From: Gigantopelta aegis
Lineage: Eukaryota > Mollusca > Gastropoda > Neomphalida > Peltospiridae
NCBI RefSeq assembly: GCF_016097555.1
Contig: NC_054701.1
Location: forward strand, 4,851,890 to 4,915,889
Reading direction: 5' to 3'
Length of the DNA stretch: 64,000 nucleotides
Each line of letters starts with the position of its first letter. Position 1 is the stretch's first letter. The notes under the pieces were generated by a model, which worked only from the letters and a program-made list of their open reading frames with translations, had not been told where the DNA came from and ran no database searches. Shown piece by piece: positions 12,784 to 23,453 of the stretch. A program made the translations under genes and the position numbers.

Positions 12784-13686
12784 TATGGCTGCCTTGGAAC
12801 AAGGAATAGAGTTTACTTTATGATTTTCTCCTTTGTTTGATCACTTCTATTGGTAGATATACACTGTACGACAAGCCAATCAAGTAATAAACCAGTATAC
12901 AGCTACATGCAGATATCGATAACAACCGACAGATAACAAGTGGACAACATGGTTACTGCCAACACACACACAAAGAAGACATCAGAGTATAGGTATGCCC
13001 CACCACTGTTATTGTAATCCATATTTTCACTGAGATATATCAAGTACAAAAGTGCAATAAAAACACATTCAATACCACAAACTACATGTTTACACGTCTA
13101 GGAAGATTATATCTGAGTATGAAAACCAGTTTCATTATTTTAAATGGGCAAATGTTTTAAAGTCACCACTGCTGTTTCACATGTACTGTGAGCTACTTCA
13201 TGACCAGAAGAAAAAAAATGGATTTACTTTAATTTACACTTTAAGCAAAAAGTTAAGTAATGAGTAATTTAACGGTGAAAACGTAATAGCAAAAAATTTT
13301 TACACTGCCTCATTAAAGTCTGTGCCTTTAACTGAAGTACATACAATGGCAATGAAACAATTGTAAGCATTGCTAATAGTTCAAGTTCCAAAATATTGTT
13401 TTGATTTAAAATTAAAGGGTCATATATACTTTTTTGGCACTGGCTTTTGAATCAAGGTAAATACTTAGAATATGTTGGATACAGAATTTAATTCAGAATT
13501 CAAGTTATGGTGAGATGGAAAACAAAACAAAACATGATGACACAGATTTAATAAACAATTCAATTTTTTACTTTTCATTGTTAGGAATGAGATAAAAATT
13601 TCCACATGCATATGCTCTAAAATGTGTGCTTACTTGTATACCAATACATTGCTTTAATTTTTATTAGAAAAAACATATAAACTCAC
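12784..13686 (-). other. CIMIP7 intron 3 or flank, nothing recognised
   Basis: AT-rich sequence between the Tigger-like element and exon 3. I looked for a continuation of the CIMIP7 frame and found none with convincing splice sites. Confidence 0.5.
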
Positions 13687-13764
13687 CTGTTCAAAAATTA
13701 ATGCATCTCGTAGAAATGACTGTCGGTTATCGTGATGTGAAAACACATGCCTTGCACTTGGTTG
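13687..13764 (-). CDS. CIMIP7: CIMIP7 exon 3
   Basis: 26 codons between a TTATTTCAG acceptor and a GTGAGT donor, phase 0 to 0, encoding QPSARHVFSHHDNRQSF and LRDALIFEQ. The FSxHDNR core is the best conserved piece. The good donor shows that coding continues further left. Confidence 0.88.
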
Positions 13765-16700
13765 CTGAAATAACAAAAACACACATTACCCCATATTATA
13801 ATACATGTACAATATGTATATGAATAATGGGTTCACTAAAATATCTGCATTTCACATAAATATTAAACTTATTATTATTTTTTGTTTTGGTCTGAAAAGC
13901 TTTTAACTTGCACAGTGTAATCGCTTTATTTAAAAAATTATGTTAATATTATCATCGCTTTGTCCAACATGATGATTTTTATAGGTGTTTTGATACAGCG
14001 ATCTGTTGCTGGAAATACTTTCATACTGTTCACAGGGAAAATATCACTCTTTGGTGTAGCATACCATATTATTGGATGATTTAACATTTACTAACCAATC
14101 ACCTTATTCGTACTAAACATGAAACCATCATGATTTGGCAAATGTATAAAAAGACATCACAAAGTTTCAAGAGTTGGCAGTTGCATGGCTCTACTTCCAC
14201 AGTTAAACTTGTAATAAAATGTTATGAATACTTTAGAATTTTTTTTTTTAATATCTAATAAATAGTAAGTAATTTGGGCCCATAAGCTTTAAGCAATCTT
14301 AGCCTACGAAATTGTAAAACCATAGTAAGCTATGGTGTCACTATGGCGTGTACTAGTCACGTCACAACCTCAATGGTTTTACAATTTTGCAGCGCTAATT
14401 TGAATTTGTGTATTGAACTGCATCAATCCCCTACATTTCCAATAAATTGATTTAAAACACGATTTAAAACTTCTCAATATTTACTAATAGTCCTGATTTA
14501 TTATTTCACAATATTGACTAAACGTTCTACTGAATATTAAACCACTCTTAACAACATAATATTACAAATTCTGCATATTGCAAGTTCAGTAGCCAATGAT
14601 TAATAAATTAATGTGCTATAGTGGCGTCATTAAACAAAACAAACTTTTAATGTTTTAACTTCCAAAATAAATATACATTCCATAATGATAATGAATAAAT
14701 AATTTTTTTTAAGTCCACACAGACACCACACACACACATATCATACACACCAACCACACAAACACAAACACACAGACACTTAATTTATCTGCTGCATGTT
14801 TCCATATATTTGCACGTTATAAAACTTTCATGTGATGAATAACCAAGCTGATAGATAAAACTCTTATTTAAAGTGCTTTGATTTATTCATTTAATTTGAC
14901 ATATTTTAGCTTTATTGTTTTGATTAATAGTCCAAGCTGTCCATGTGCATGCTTCAAGAACCATTTATTCAAGATTTATGTCTATTGGAGCATGTGTTAT
15001 TTAAATTACAATGATTAATGATAACCTATGACACAACAACTTTGCACCCACATGTAGGGTTCTGTATCAGAAAAAAATATACTAAACACACGAAAAGCCA
15101 ACTATAAGAATGTATGATTTACTACAACATAACAATGACTGTAAAAAAAAATGGGTAAATTGCCATGAAAGTGAAACTTGACCTGTAATAGTATGTTGTA
15201 AAGCCATACACAAAGTTTACGCTCAATATCGTAAGGCATTGGGGTAAAAAGTCTGTCAAACAAATTTCCATATTTCCTAAGTTCAAGGGCCATAACTCTG
15301 TAAAAATGGGTAAAATTATCATGGAAGTCAAAGTTGATCTGATGTTATACACAAACAGCTCAATATCTCAAGGCATTGTGGAAAATAAAAATCTGGAAAA
15401 CTATAAGTGGGACAGACGGACGGACAGATAGACAGAAGGATCGAGATGAAACTTATAGTCCCCTTCGGTTGGACTGGTAGGGGACTAATAATGATCTTTA
15501 CCAGCCAGTGATTGAAGGAAAGGAAGGAAATGTTTTATTTAACGACGCACTCAACACATTATATTTATGGTTATATGGCGTCGGAGAGCCAGTGATTGAA
15601 GACTAATAGTACATTATTTGTCCATACCAGCAAAAAGATTGCAATTAAGGGTAGTTACACTAATTCGAAATCAATAAGTCTTAACAATTACACCCGCTTT
15701 CATTATGTGTGTTAATAGGTGAAGGGAAATCTGTGGAGGAATGGGGATCAACAATAATACTCTGTTTATGAAGGCAACTCAGTATAAAGTATATTCTACC
15801 TGAAGTATTCTTACAAAAATAATGTGTCAAAATCGTACATGAAATGATTGTATGCTAAATAAGTGATCAACCTTAATCTTCAGGGCGTATCCAGAATTTT
15901 GTCTAAGGGTAGACATTACATGGCTGGAATACTGCTACCATACCAAAGACAAGTAAGGACAATACACACCCAATATGCACTGTCCTCTTACCCCCCAATC
16001 ACACCTCCCCACACCACCACCTTTTATATAAATTTTCCTGTTGTCTACAATTGATAGTGTGGTGTCCCTTAGTATAAAATCCTGGCTAAGTTGCTAGGCT
16101 GCAGTCTAACACTAAGAGGCAGTCCCATTAAATCTGCCCTGGGGCCTAATTCACTAAACTCTCACAACTTTGCGATGTCGCAGTGCAATGCTAAAAGATT
16201 TGCAAAGAGGATGCTTTGTTGTCTAACAGAACCTAAGAGACCTTTTTGCATTAGGCCCTTGATCAACCTTTCCCAATGTACTGTAAATTATAACAGTATT
16301 TCACACAATGTAAGGTTCCTACAAATAAGGGTGGTTATAAAAGGGGTGCACTTTTTCATTATGGTGTTGTTGGGGTGTGTGTTGTTTTGCTTTTTATTTT
16401 GCTGCGTCTACAATTTATGTCTGTCGAAAGGATTTACAAAAATGTTAATCCCACCATGCAAATAGGTATATGAACTCCATTATATATGTGTATTTTGTAT
16501 GAATTGGAAAAGTATGCAAACATAACCATTGTGTGTATGTGACTCTTTGAATACTGGTCTGACAAGTGAATAACAGTGTAGGCAAGTGTCAATCAGTGAA
16601 GAATGAATGTTGGGTAAGAACCTTCAACTACTGCGTTTATCAGTCACTCAAGGTTATCCATTCAGTGCCTGCCAGGGGACGGCATGTAGATCAACAAACA

Positions 16701-19700
16701 AGTCAATATACTGAACCATGCAGTTCTGTACTCATCTATACTCTCCAAACGATAGATAATTCTCCAGTTGAGTTTCAACATGACTCAAGGCTTAACATCA
16801 AATCAGAGATCATGTACCCACAAATAGGCCATAACTGAAAAATGCTGGATTTTCATACAATCTTTTTTCACAATGTGGGTGGATGGTAAAATTTATTTTT
16901 AATTTTATATTTTCACAACATTGGAAACACCACGCATCAAGTATCATGTATATTTAAAGGTGTGTGGGCCTTTATCCTTGGGGTAGGCAGGATGAAAAAT
17001 ATAGGAGTTATTTTATTATGGACGAATTCATCCTTGCAGGCATTCAGGGTTTCATATCCACCCATGATTTTGACATTGGGGGGGGGGGGGGGGGGTATCC
17101 CACTAACCAATCTGCAGAGCAGTGGGTTTTTCAAGGTCATTTTTAGCTCTTAGCATAACATTTTCTAAGAAAATGCTAGGTAAAGAGAATATGTTAATTA
17201 GCAATGTTAATTATCTAGCTGTTTTGCATGTTTTTTTATTTCACATGATACATGAACAGCAACAATAATTTGTGATTGTATGTAGAGAAACTGAAGGAGG
17301 CAGAGAAGTAAATCAACCAATGAGTGTTAGGTTGTATACTAATGGTTAACGCTGTTAATTCAGCTCATTTTGAAAAAAAATACCAATGTGGTAATAAATT
17401 TGATTTTTGACAATAATTACACCTGCATATGTTGACAACTTTTTGCTTTTATGTTAATATAGTCGACAGTGTATTATTATTTACTTCTCTGCCACCTGAA
17501 ATCATTGGCTATATATTATGGTTGTTGGCGCATGCGTAGTCAAATGATAAAAAACACCAACGAGAGCAAATTTTTAAATGTATAAATTATCAAAATAAAA
17601 GTTATAAGATGGAATACATAATTTATTTTGTCCAAATTTGTGACGATTTTCACGGTCAGTGCATTAGAACAGATCAATTTTGCCAACTGTTTTGGCTGCC
17701 GGATTGTGTTCCGAGATGCCAGGAAATCGGATCTCGGGCCATCTAAAATCCTATTTTTTTCTGGGGGCCGGCCAGACGCGTGCGGTCAGGGGCTTCGTCC
17801 CCTCCGCCGGTCCAATACCCACCCACCCCCCATCATTTTTTTCCTGGCGGAAATCCTGGCATTTATACAAAACCTGACGGAAACCACCCGATTTAGCTGT
17901 ATGTTAATCCACATGTTGATAAAGTGGATAAATTGCATGTTGTGGACAACTATTTCACTTATCGAAAACATGATCTGTCAAACAGCTGGTTTTGAACTTT
18001 TTACTATTGAATCCCCCTCTAAAACTGATATTCCTTCAAAACCAGACATTTTTCACAGTCACTTTTAAAATATCAGTAAAGAACATGTATAATTTCTCTA
18101 CATCAGATAGCCCTTTAACAGGACTTTTTACATGGTCCCATGGGTGTCTGGTTTAGAGGAGTAGATCAGGGCTCACCCTGTCCATATACAAATTAGCCAA
18201 TTGCTATTTTTTAAACAAAATGCCAGACAATGAGGGTGTTCTTTACCTTTAAAAAGTGGAAAAGTAGGCGGCTATATTAACTGAATACAAAGAGGTGTAC
18301 AACTGTAAGCATGGAAAATAGACAGCCATAATGGAAATAATTAACAGCCGACACAAACTGCCACCTGATGCCTACTATTGAACAAACTGGACAACATTTA
18401 GTATTTGGCTAATAAAATTATATTTATATTAGTTATTTTGTAGTAAGTTTCAATAAAATACTCTAGATACATATTTAAAAATGGCTGAAACTAAATCATT
18501 TCCAATGCGAGATCTGTTATAGATATAGCAAAAACCTATAGACCATTTTATGGGGCACTTGACCAGATAATCCACCATCTGCATTTATGAATGCACAACT
18601 GATATCACAAGTACATGTACATGTAAAATTTGCATTATAATACTACTATAAAAATGGTTTATATGAAAATAGCTTTAATCTACCCGGTAGATTATTATTT
18701 CTGTTTCCATGCTTATCCACACAGTAAAACAATGACAACATATTGAAATGATGTGCTATAAATATAACAGGAAATGAACAACCATGAAATAATCATTGGA
18801 TGGTAAAATAATGCCCACTTATCTGCTAATGTTCTGTTAAAATGTATCTAAAGGAAACAACGATAAAATATTCAGTGGTTATATATAAACAACTTATAGT
18901 TATACAGTGTATTTTGTTGCCATATATTGTTAGAAACAATTTATACATTTGTATTTTTGCTACCATACGTTTACTATAAATAATTGTATTTTGTTGCCAT
19001 ATATGTTTACAAATGATTTATACATTTGTATTTTTGTTATCATATATCTTTACTATAAACAATTGTATTTTGTTGCCATATGTTTAAACTAAACACTTTA
19101 TACATTTGTATTTTCGTTACCATATGTTTATTATAAACAACAGTATTTTGTTGCAATACATGTTTAAACTAAACAATTTATACATTTGTATTTTTGTTAC
19201 TATATATACTCTTTGTCACAAAATATAAAAATAAACGTCATTCAAGTTTACTGACTGGCAGCATAAACATTTGGATTTGAAAAAAAGGTACTAAAATGTC
19301 AGAAAAGCTGGAAGATTTAAGGTCTTTGCTATTATACCTCCATGCCCATTGCAACAGAATTGAAGGTTCAAATATTGAAACACAATTATCTCAAAGTGCA
19401 ATCATTTTAAATGACAGTTATAAAAGTAAAAACTATTCTGATCTCACAAACAAAATTATTATCATAGGTTGTAAACTTAAAAGGGTCTAAAACCTCACTT
19501 TTTTAAAATTTTTCAGAAAAAAAAAAAACAGAGATAAGAAAAAATTGATCTTTGCAACAATAACAGCAATTCAGACAGCTACTAGCTGGAAATTAACAAA
19601 TTGGTACTGAACTTACTTGCTGTTGATTCCAAAACTCAAATATATGTATAATTCTTACAAAATGCTTATCTGAATATGTACCGACTATGAACCTAAATTA

Positions 19701-21615
19701 TATATTTATTATTAGTGAAAAACATTACCAAATGTGATATAAAGTTTAATTTGGCTAAGATATGTCATTACCAATTCTGTATGTTGCTTGTAGGGTGTAT
19801 TGTTATTTTAAAAATAATTATTTAGTTAAATTTATGTTACTTGAATGTGGCAAAAAAAATTCTGAACAAATTTGTCCAAACGGCTATTAAATTTTCACAT
19901 CCAACTTAAACCCCATAGTAGTTATTATTAGTACTGTCACATCAAGACACTTGTACATAAAAAATAAGGTGTACATAATATGTAGGCTACTAAACTGTAC
20001 AATAAAAAATATACTCTAGATTGATAAACATCAACTGTACCATTGACCGATCGATGAACCTTTCAGGGGGCTGTGGCTTGGCCAGTTGTCTGTACTCACA
20101 AATGAAATCATTTCGCGACTTACTTCGGAAGTGGCCATGGTATCCTGTAGGAAACTGAAAAGCGAAATCAAACATATACTTAGTCTAGTACTTGTAAATA
20201 GTCATGGCTATTTAGTTAAAATGGCTAGCCAGTAAACAAGTTGAACATAGGAAGCACACTGACATAAAAACATTTGTAATCAAACATAAATCTAAATGAC
20301 CCAACTTACAGTAACAATAGTAACTCAAGGATCACGGGATGTGTCAAACACTTGGTCTAGCAGGGGGTAAATATGCTTCTATTCAATATAACCACCTCTT
20401 AAGATGAAATTAAGGTGCAAATGAGATGCAATATTGTCAATATAATATATTAGGAATACAAATTGTATCATGCAAATCTCTGTTGAGCATTTTTAATCAA
20501 TTATTTGTATTCCTAATATAGGCTGACATGCAATCAGAAACAGACTTTGCCATTTAAGGTGACCTATCACTCCCTTGAAACTATTTCAAGGAGAATAATG
20601 TTCAGCTCCTTTTTGCATGTGAATTTACATATGGTATCAATATGGTAATATCTTAATATTAACAATAGCTCCCCATAATTTTTAGGGGAGCAATTAATCA
20701 CTCTCCTCAATATTTTCATGTCAAGGTCTGGAAAATATCACATTTTATTATTTCATTGGATATGTTACCTGTTAAACTAATAAATATATTTGTTTATTAA
20801 ATTATGGCTGCAGGGTATGTTATATTTTAGTTGCAGCAATTTGAATTGCACTGTTAGAAAGTAGTGTTCAACAAGGGATTTTTAATATGCAGACTCAGGG
20901 TTTCTGCCAGAGGGTAAATTGTGTATGGCACCATACCCAAATTTTATTTTTTTAAAGTTAACATTTTCAAAAAATTAATTACTCTTATCATTACTGTATG
21001 ATTTTCTTAACCTTAACCCTAAATTTAACCCATTTTCATTCTGGGGGATGCCGCCCATACCCCATGTTGACTGTGGTTACAATGAATTCCATAGCCCATC
21101 CCCAAAAATTTCTTACTGGCAGTGCATATTATGCAGACGACCACTACATAACACATTACATGGCTCTATATTTGCTGCAATTATGTACTGACTGAAACAG
21201 GAAAACAATGTGGTTTTTTGTAGTTATGTTTATATTTATATCTAATTAAGGTTAAAGCAGACTATCCTAGCAAACACCTCTGCTATCTGGAATGTCTGTC
21301 CAGGACAGATGTTTAGGTCCAATAGTCTATAGATACCACAATATTATAAAAAAAAATGGACCACAGACGTTTGCTTTAATAATTATTGGTGAACTAATTT
21401 TGTCTTCAAATGAAGTTTCATTAGTTTGATCGGATACATCTATATGATTAAAATAAACAGTTTCAGTGCTGCAATATCTGGTGTATTTTATCTTTAAAAA
21501 ATGTCATTGATTAGAATCCACTGTTATGCTTAATAATAATTATTATTTGCTTAATTAATAAAATAAACATTAAAAACAAACACCTTACCCAGCTTCCTAC
21601 AACACTACTGGCCAT
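13687..21615 (-). CDS. CIMIP7: CIMIP7 (C3orf84) homologue, partial gene of three exons
   Basis: Homologue of ciliary microtubule inner protein 7, which in vertebrates lies inside axonemal doublet microtubules. Three exons (21589-21615, 20041-20154, 13687-13764) join in phase 0 to 73 codons: a MASSVVGSW start, GYHGHFRSKSR, LAKPQPPERF, then RHVFSHHDNRQSF. From memory, human C3orf84 has VGSW, GFYGHYRS, LAAKPQPP and RHFFSKHDNRTSF in the same order. The human protein is about 200 residues, so a third to a half is present here. Downstream exons were not found and may lie left of position 1 or be split by the DIRS and other insertions. The start is the only ATG giving the conserved VGSW. It is divergent from IHO1. 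Confidence 0.85.
14301..14401. mobile_element. Short inverted-repeat element (MITE-like)
   Basis: Arms TTAGCCTACGAAATTGTAAA and ATGGTTTTACAATTTTGCAG CGCTAA are inverted partners around a GC-richer core with CGTGTACTAGTCACGTCAC. It lies in CIMIP7 intron 2. Confidence 0.7.
14590..14655 (+). mobile_element. SINE tail fragment
   Basis: AGTAGCCAATGATTAATAAA, then TGTGCTATAGTGGCGTCATT and AAACAAAACAAAC, is the tail of a SINE subfamily (gtgctctagtggcgtcgtt type). A related tail is at 31371-31430. Confidence 0.65.
15115..15490. repeat. Dispersed repeat with two internal copies
   Basis: Two diverged copies of about 170 bp each begin GTAAAAATGGGTAAA and include CTCAATATCKHAAGGCATTG in both (CGTAAGGCATTGGGG and TCAAGGCATTGTGG). 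The block ends with GGGACAGACGGACGGACAG and a CCCCTTCGGTTGGACTGG tail. No frame is supported. Confidence 0.6.
15518..15586 (-). mobile_element. Very short 5'-truncated SINE with target duplication
   Basis: The inverted SINE tail (GAAATGTTTTATTTAACGAC, then GCACTCAACACATT, then TTATGGTTATATGGCGTCG) is bounded by the duplication AGCCAGTGATTGAAG at 15503-15517 and 15587-15601. Only the last 70 bases of the SINE were inserted. Confidence 0.9.
15602..17039. other. CIMIP7 intron 2, no feature recognised
   Basis: AT-rich intronic sequence. The open frames at 15863-16054, 16091-16465 and 16566-16838 have no splice context or recognisable similarity. Confidence 0.5.
17045..17858 (-). mobile_element. 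hAT-like non-autonomous element, copy 1 (5-bp duplication)
   Basis: Starts CAGGGTTTCATATCC and ends GGCGGAAATCCTG. The 5-bp duplication GCATT lies at 17040-17044 and 17859-17863. It is collinear, inverted, with 31884-32661 over its whole length, including TTACTTCTCTGCCACCTGAA and TTTTGGCTGCCGGATTGTG. The strand is set by taking copy 2 as plus. The CAGGG end fits hAT; a 5-bp duplication is unusual for hAT but known for the hAT5 group. No transposase frame. Confidence 0.85.
18001..18175. mobile_element. Decayed Tigger-type MITE remnant
   Basis: CCCCCTCTAAAACTG, AAAACCAGACATTTTT and GGTGTCTGGTTTAGAGGAGT resemble the inverted ends of the MITEs at 43797 and 59670. Its ends are worn and no clean TA pair remains. 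Confidence 0.5.
18905..19205. repeat. 78-bp AT-rich tandem repeat, about four copies
   Basis: TATTTTGTTGCCATA recurs near 18910, 18987, 19065 and 19143 (last copy TATTTTGTTGCAATA), each followed by TTTATACATTTGTATTTT. It lies in CIMIP7 intron 2. Confidence 0.88.
20041..20154 (-). CDS. CIMIP7: CIMIP7 exon 2
   Basis: 38 codons between a TTTTCAG acceptor and a GTACAG donor, phase 0 to 0. It encodes GYHGHFRSKSRNDF, EYRQLAKPQPPERF and IDRSM. An open frame runs on past the donor, but phase and homology to exon 3 support splicing after the ATG codon. Confidence 0.88.
20442..20520. mobile_element. Small hairpin element
   Basis: Arms TATATTAGGAATACAAATT and AATTATTTGTATTCCTAATA are inverted partners. 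The same ATTAGGAATA core forms the inner arms of the hairpin at 50597-50736, so both probably belong to one MITE group. Confidence 0.65.
20895..20930. mobile_element. Possible end of a CAGGGTTTC element
   Basis: CAGGGTTTCTGCCAGAGGGT closely resembles the left end of the hAT-like copy 2 (CAGGGTTTCCGCCAG). The other end was not located. Confidence 0.35.
21589..21615 (-). CDS. CIMIP7: CIMIP7 exon 1 (start codon)
   Basis: ATG at 21615, nine codons encoding MASSVVGSW, then a GTAAGG donor. Phase 0. The VGSW motif matches the vertebrate N-terminus as I recall it. Confidence 0.85.
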
Positions 21616-23400
21616 TTTCACTAACTTGCCGGTATTGTTTATCAACAGGCAATCAACTCATTGCGACTAATGAAAAAGAAATACCACTCCATAAAACAAC
21701 TTCCTTTGCGGCGTAAGGTATCCAAGCACCACAGCGCTAGGGCGGAATAAACAATCTTTGTTGACTGTAGTTAGTCGACTCATTCATATTAAAATCGACA
21801 TTAACTGTCAAACACCAATCCACACAGGTGCAAAAGACCACGTGATGTGAATTCTCGGCATATTTCGTAACACATTGACGGAAATGCACGAAGTGTGATT
21901 TCCGGTTTAAAAAATCGTCTGCTTTTTTCTTCGCTGAGATTGATGCTGTTTGTATTATTTATGTCTTTATTTCAGCTAACAGTTAATTAAAGAGGATATG
22001 TATATATTATACTTCATCCTTCTTGTGGGTTTGTGGTAGAGTTGTAAAACATATTTAATTCCGTAGCTCACTTCACATTTAAAACAATGAATATTTTTTC
22101 TCTCCAAAAATCAGATTTCAACCAGCGAAAGACATTTTAATAACTTTTACTTTTATGTTTTGATAAGAATATAGACATCATCTTAGGTTAATAAAAATTG
22201 TTATAGTGGCTGTTGATTACATAACTATCTAAGTATCGTTGTTTTATTTGAACAAAGAAAAGAAACGTCTGTCAGGGGTCGAGGTGGTGGATGGGTCCAG
22301 TCTTTTTAAGCTAATAGTGTTAAGAAAAGTATTGCCTTAAAAGTTAATGTGCCCCGTTTACTAGGTCGAGTCCTGTTAAATTATCAGGGGTTAGTGATGG
22401 GGGCTATACTCGATGTTAAATTATCAAATGTTAAATGTACTATACTCTTTCATATTTCACTGTTTTTATTGTAATTTGTAATAAATAATAACATTGATCA
22501 ATTCCATACCTAACCATTGCATAAATAACTCAAGGATATAAAAATTATGTGTGTTCATGCCATGTAAACAGTCACTTTCAGTATGTCTAGATTCCGGGCT
22601 TATCATTTTAAACTAAATCTTATGAAATTGATAAATCCACAAAATGTGGCAAGTTAACTGTCAACAGCTAGATGGGGCCATCTAAGACAAATGTTGTGCA
22701 CAGACAGCGAACCTTCTAGAAATATAACCTGTCATAATTTTACAGAGTATTCACCTGAAATGAACGTACACAATTTCATCAGTCGTCCACTAATAAAGAT
22801 CCCCCCCCCCCCCACCCACCCCCCCCAAAAAAAAAAATACTACTCAATAAAATTATTTGATTGTTATTTGTCATGGGCATACAGACATTGAATTTTGGGA
22901 TTTGTTTTTCGGATTTTGCCAGAATCGTACAAAATGATGTAATAATATCTTGGGATTTCATCTCATAATCTTAAGCTTTAAGTTCAAAATCTGGGATTTG
23001 TGGAAACAATTCTGCTAAATTTACAGCCTAGCATATAGTTGAATGTGGAACATGTATGTGCATATGTTTACATTTCAAAATAAAAGTCAATACATTTTGG
23101 CAAGAATTAAGCTAACATTATTCAGTTTTGATATAGCACCTTAAAGTTCATAAATTTATTTCAATGTTGTACATGCTTTAATACCCTTGATTGTGAATCC
23201 AATTTTTGCAACTAACTGCTTTTTTTTTTTACATTTAAAACCATATTTTTTTTTAGAAATTAATTATAAATAGTATGTACTTAGAATATACACAGAAATA
23301 TATAAATTTTTACAGGTCTATTTCAATGGAGACAGTAACACATGCCTTTACTTCAAAGTGATTTTACTTCATAACAATTAGAGAAGACGCCAAAATCACA
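21616..23400. promoter_or_regulatory. Shared divergent promoter region of CIMIP7 and IHO1
   Basis: 1.8 kb separates the two start codons. The part nearest CIMIP7 (about 21620-21910) is richer in CpG than the neighbourhood (GCGGCGTAAG, AGCGCTAGGGCGG, CACGTGATGTG), as expected of an animal promoter. I saw no clear X-box (RFX) or TATA site. A C-run at 22801-22826 is low-complexity. The assignment rests on gene orientation. Confidence 0.5.
22801..22838. repeat. C-rich then A-rich low-complexity tract
   Basis: About 26 bases almost all C, followed by a run of A. A slippage-prone tract with no coding meaning. Confidence 0.85.
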
Positions 23401-23453
23401 ATGTTTAGGAAGAATGTGATTTCTACCAGAGAGTTACTTTCCGATAATTTCAT
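23401..23453 (+). CDS. IHO1: IHO1 exon 1 (start codon)
   Basis: ATG, 17 codons plus two bases (MFRKNVISTRELLSDNF), then a GTAACG donor. The NVxxxRELLS pattern fits human NVWNVKEMLS, and the two spare bases complete Ile with the T of exon 2. It is the only upstream ATG found that satisfies both. Confidence 0.75.

Noticed and set aside
18905-19205. Regularly spaced repeats considered as a CRISPR array
   Set aside because: Units are tandem without unique spacers and the genome is eukaryotic. The same applies to 10397-10740 and 35745-36385.
19296-19490. Open frame beginning MSEKLEDLRSLLLYLHAH on plus
   Set aside because: It sounds protein-like but has no splice context, no recognisable family, and lies in CIMIP7 intron 2 beside a tandem repeat.
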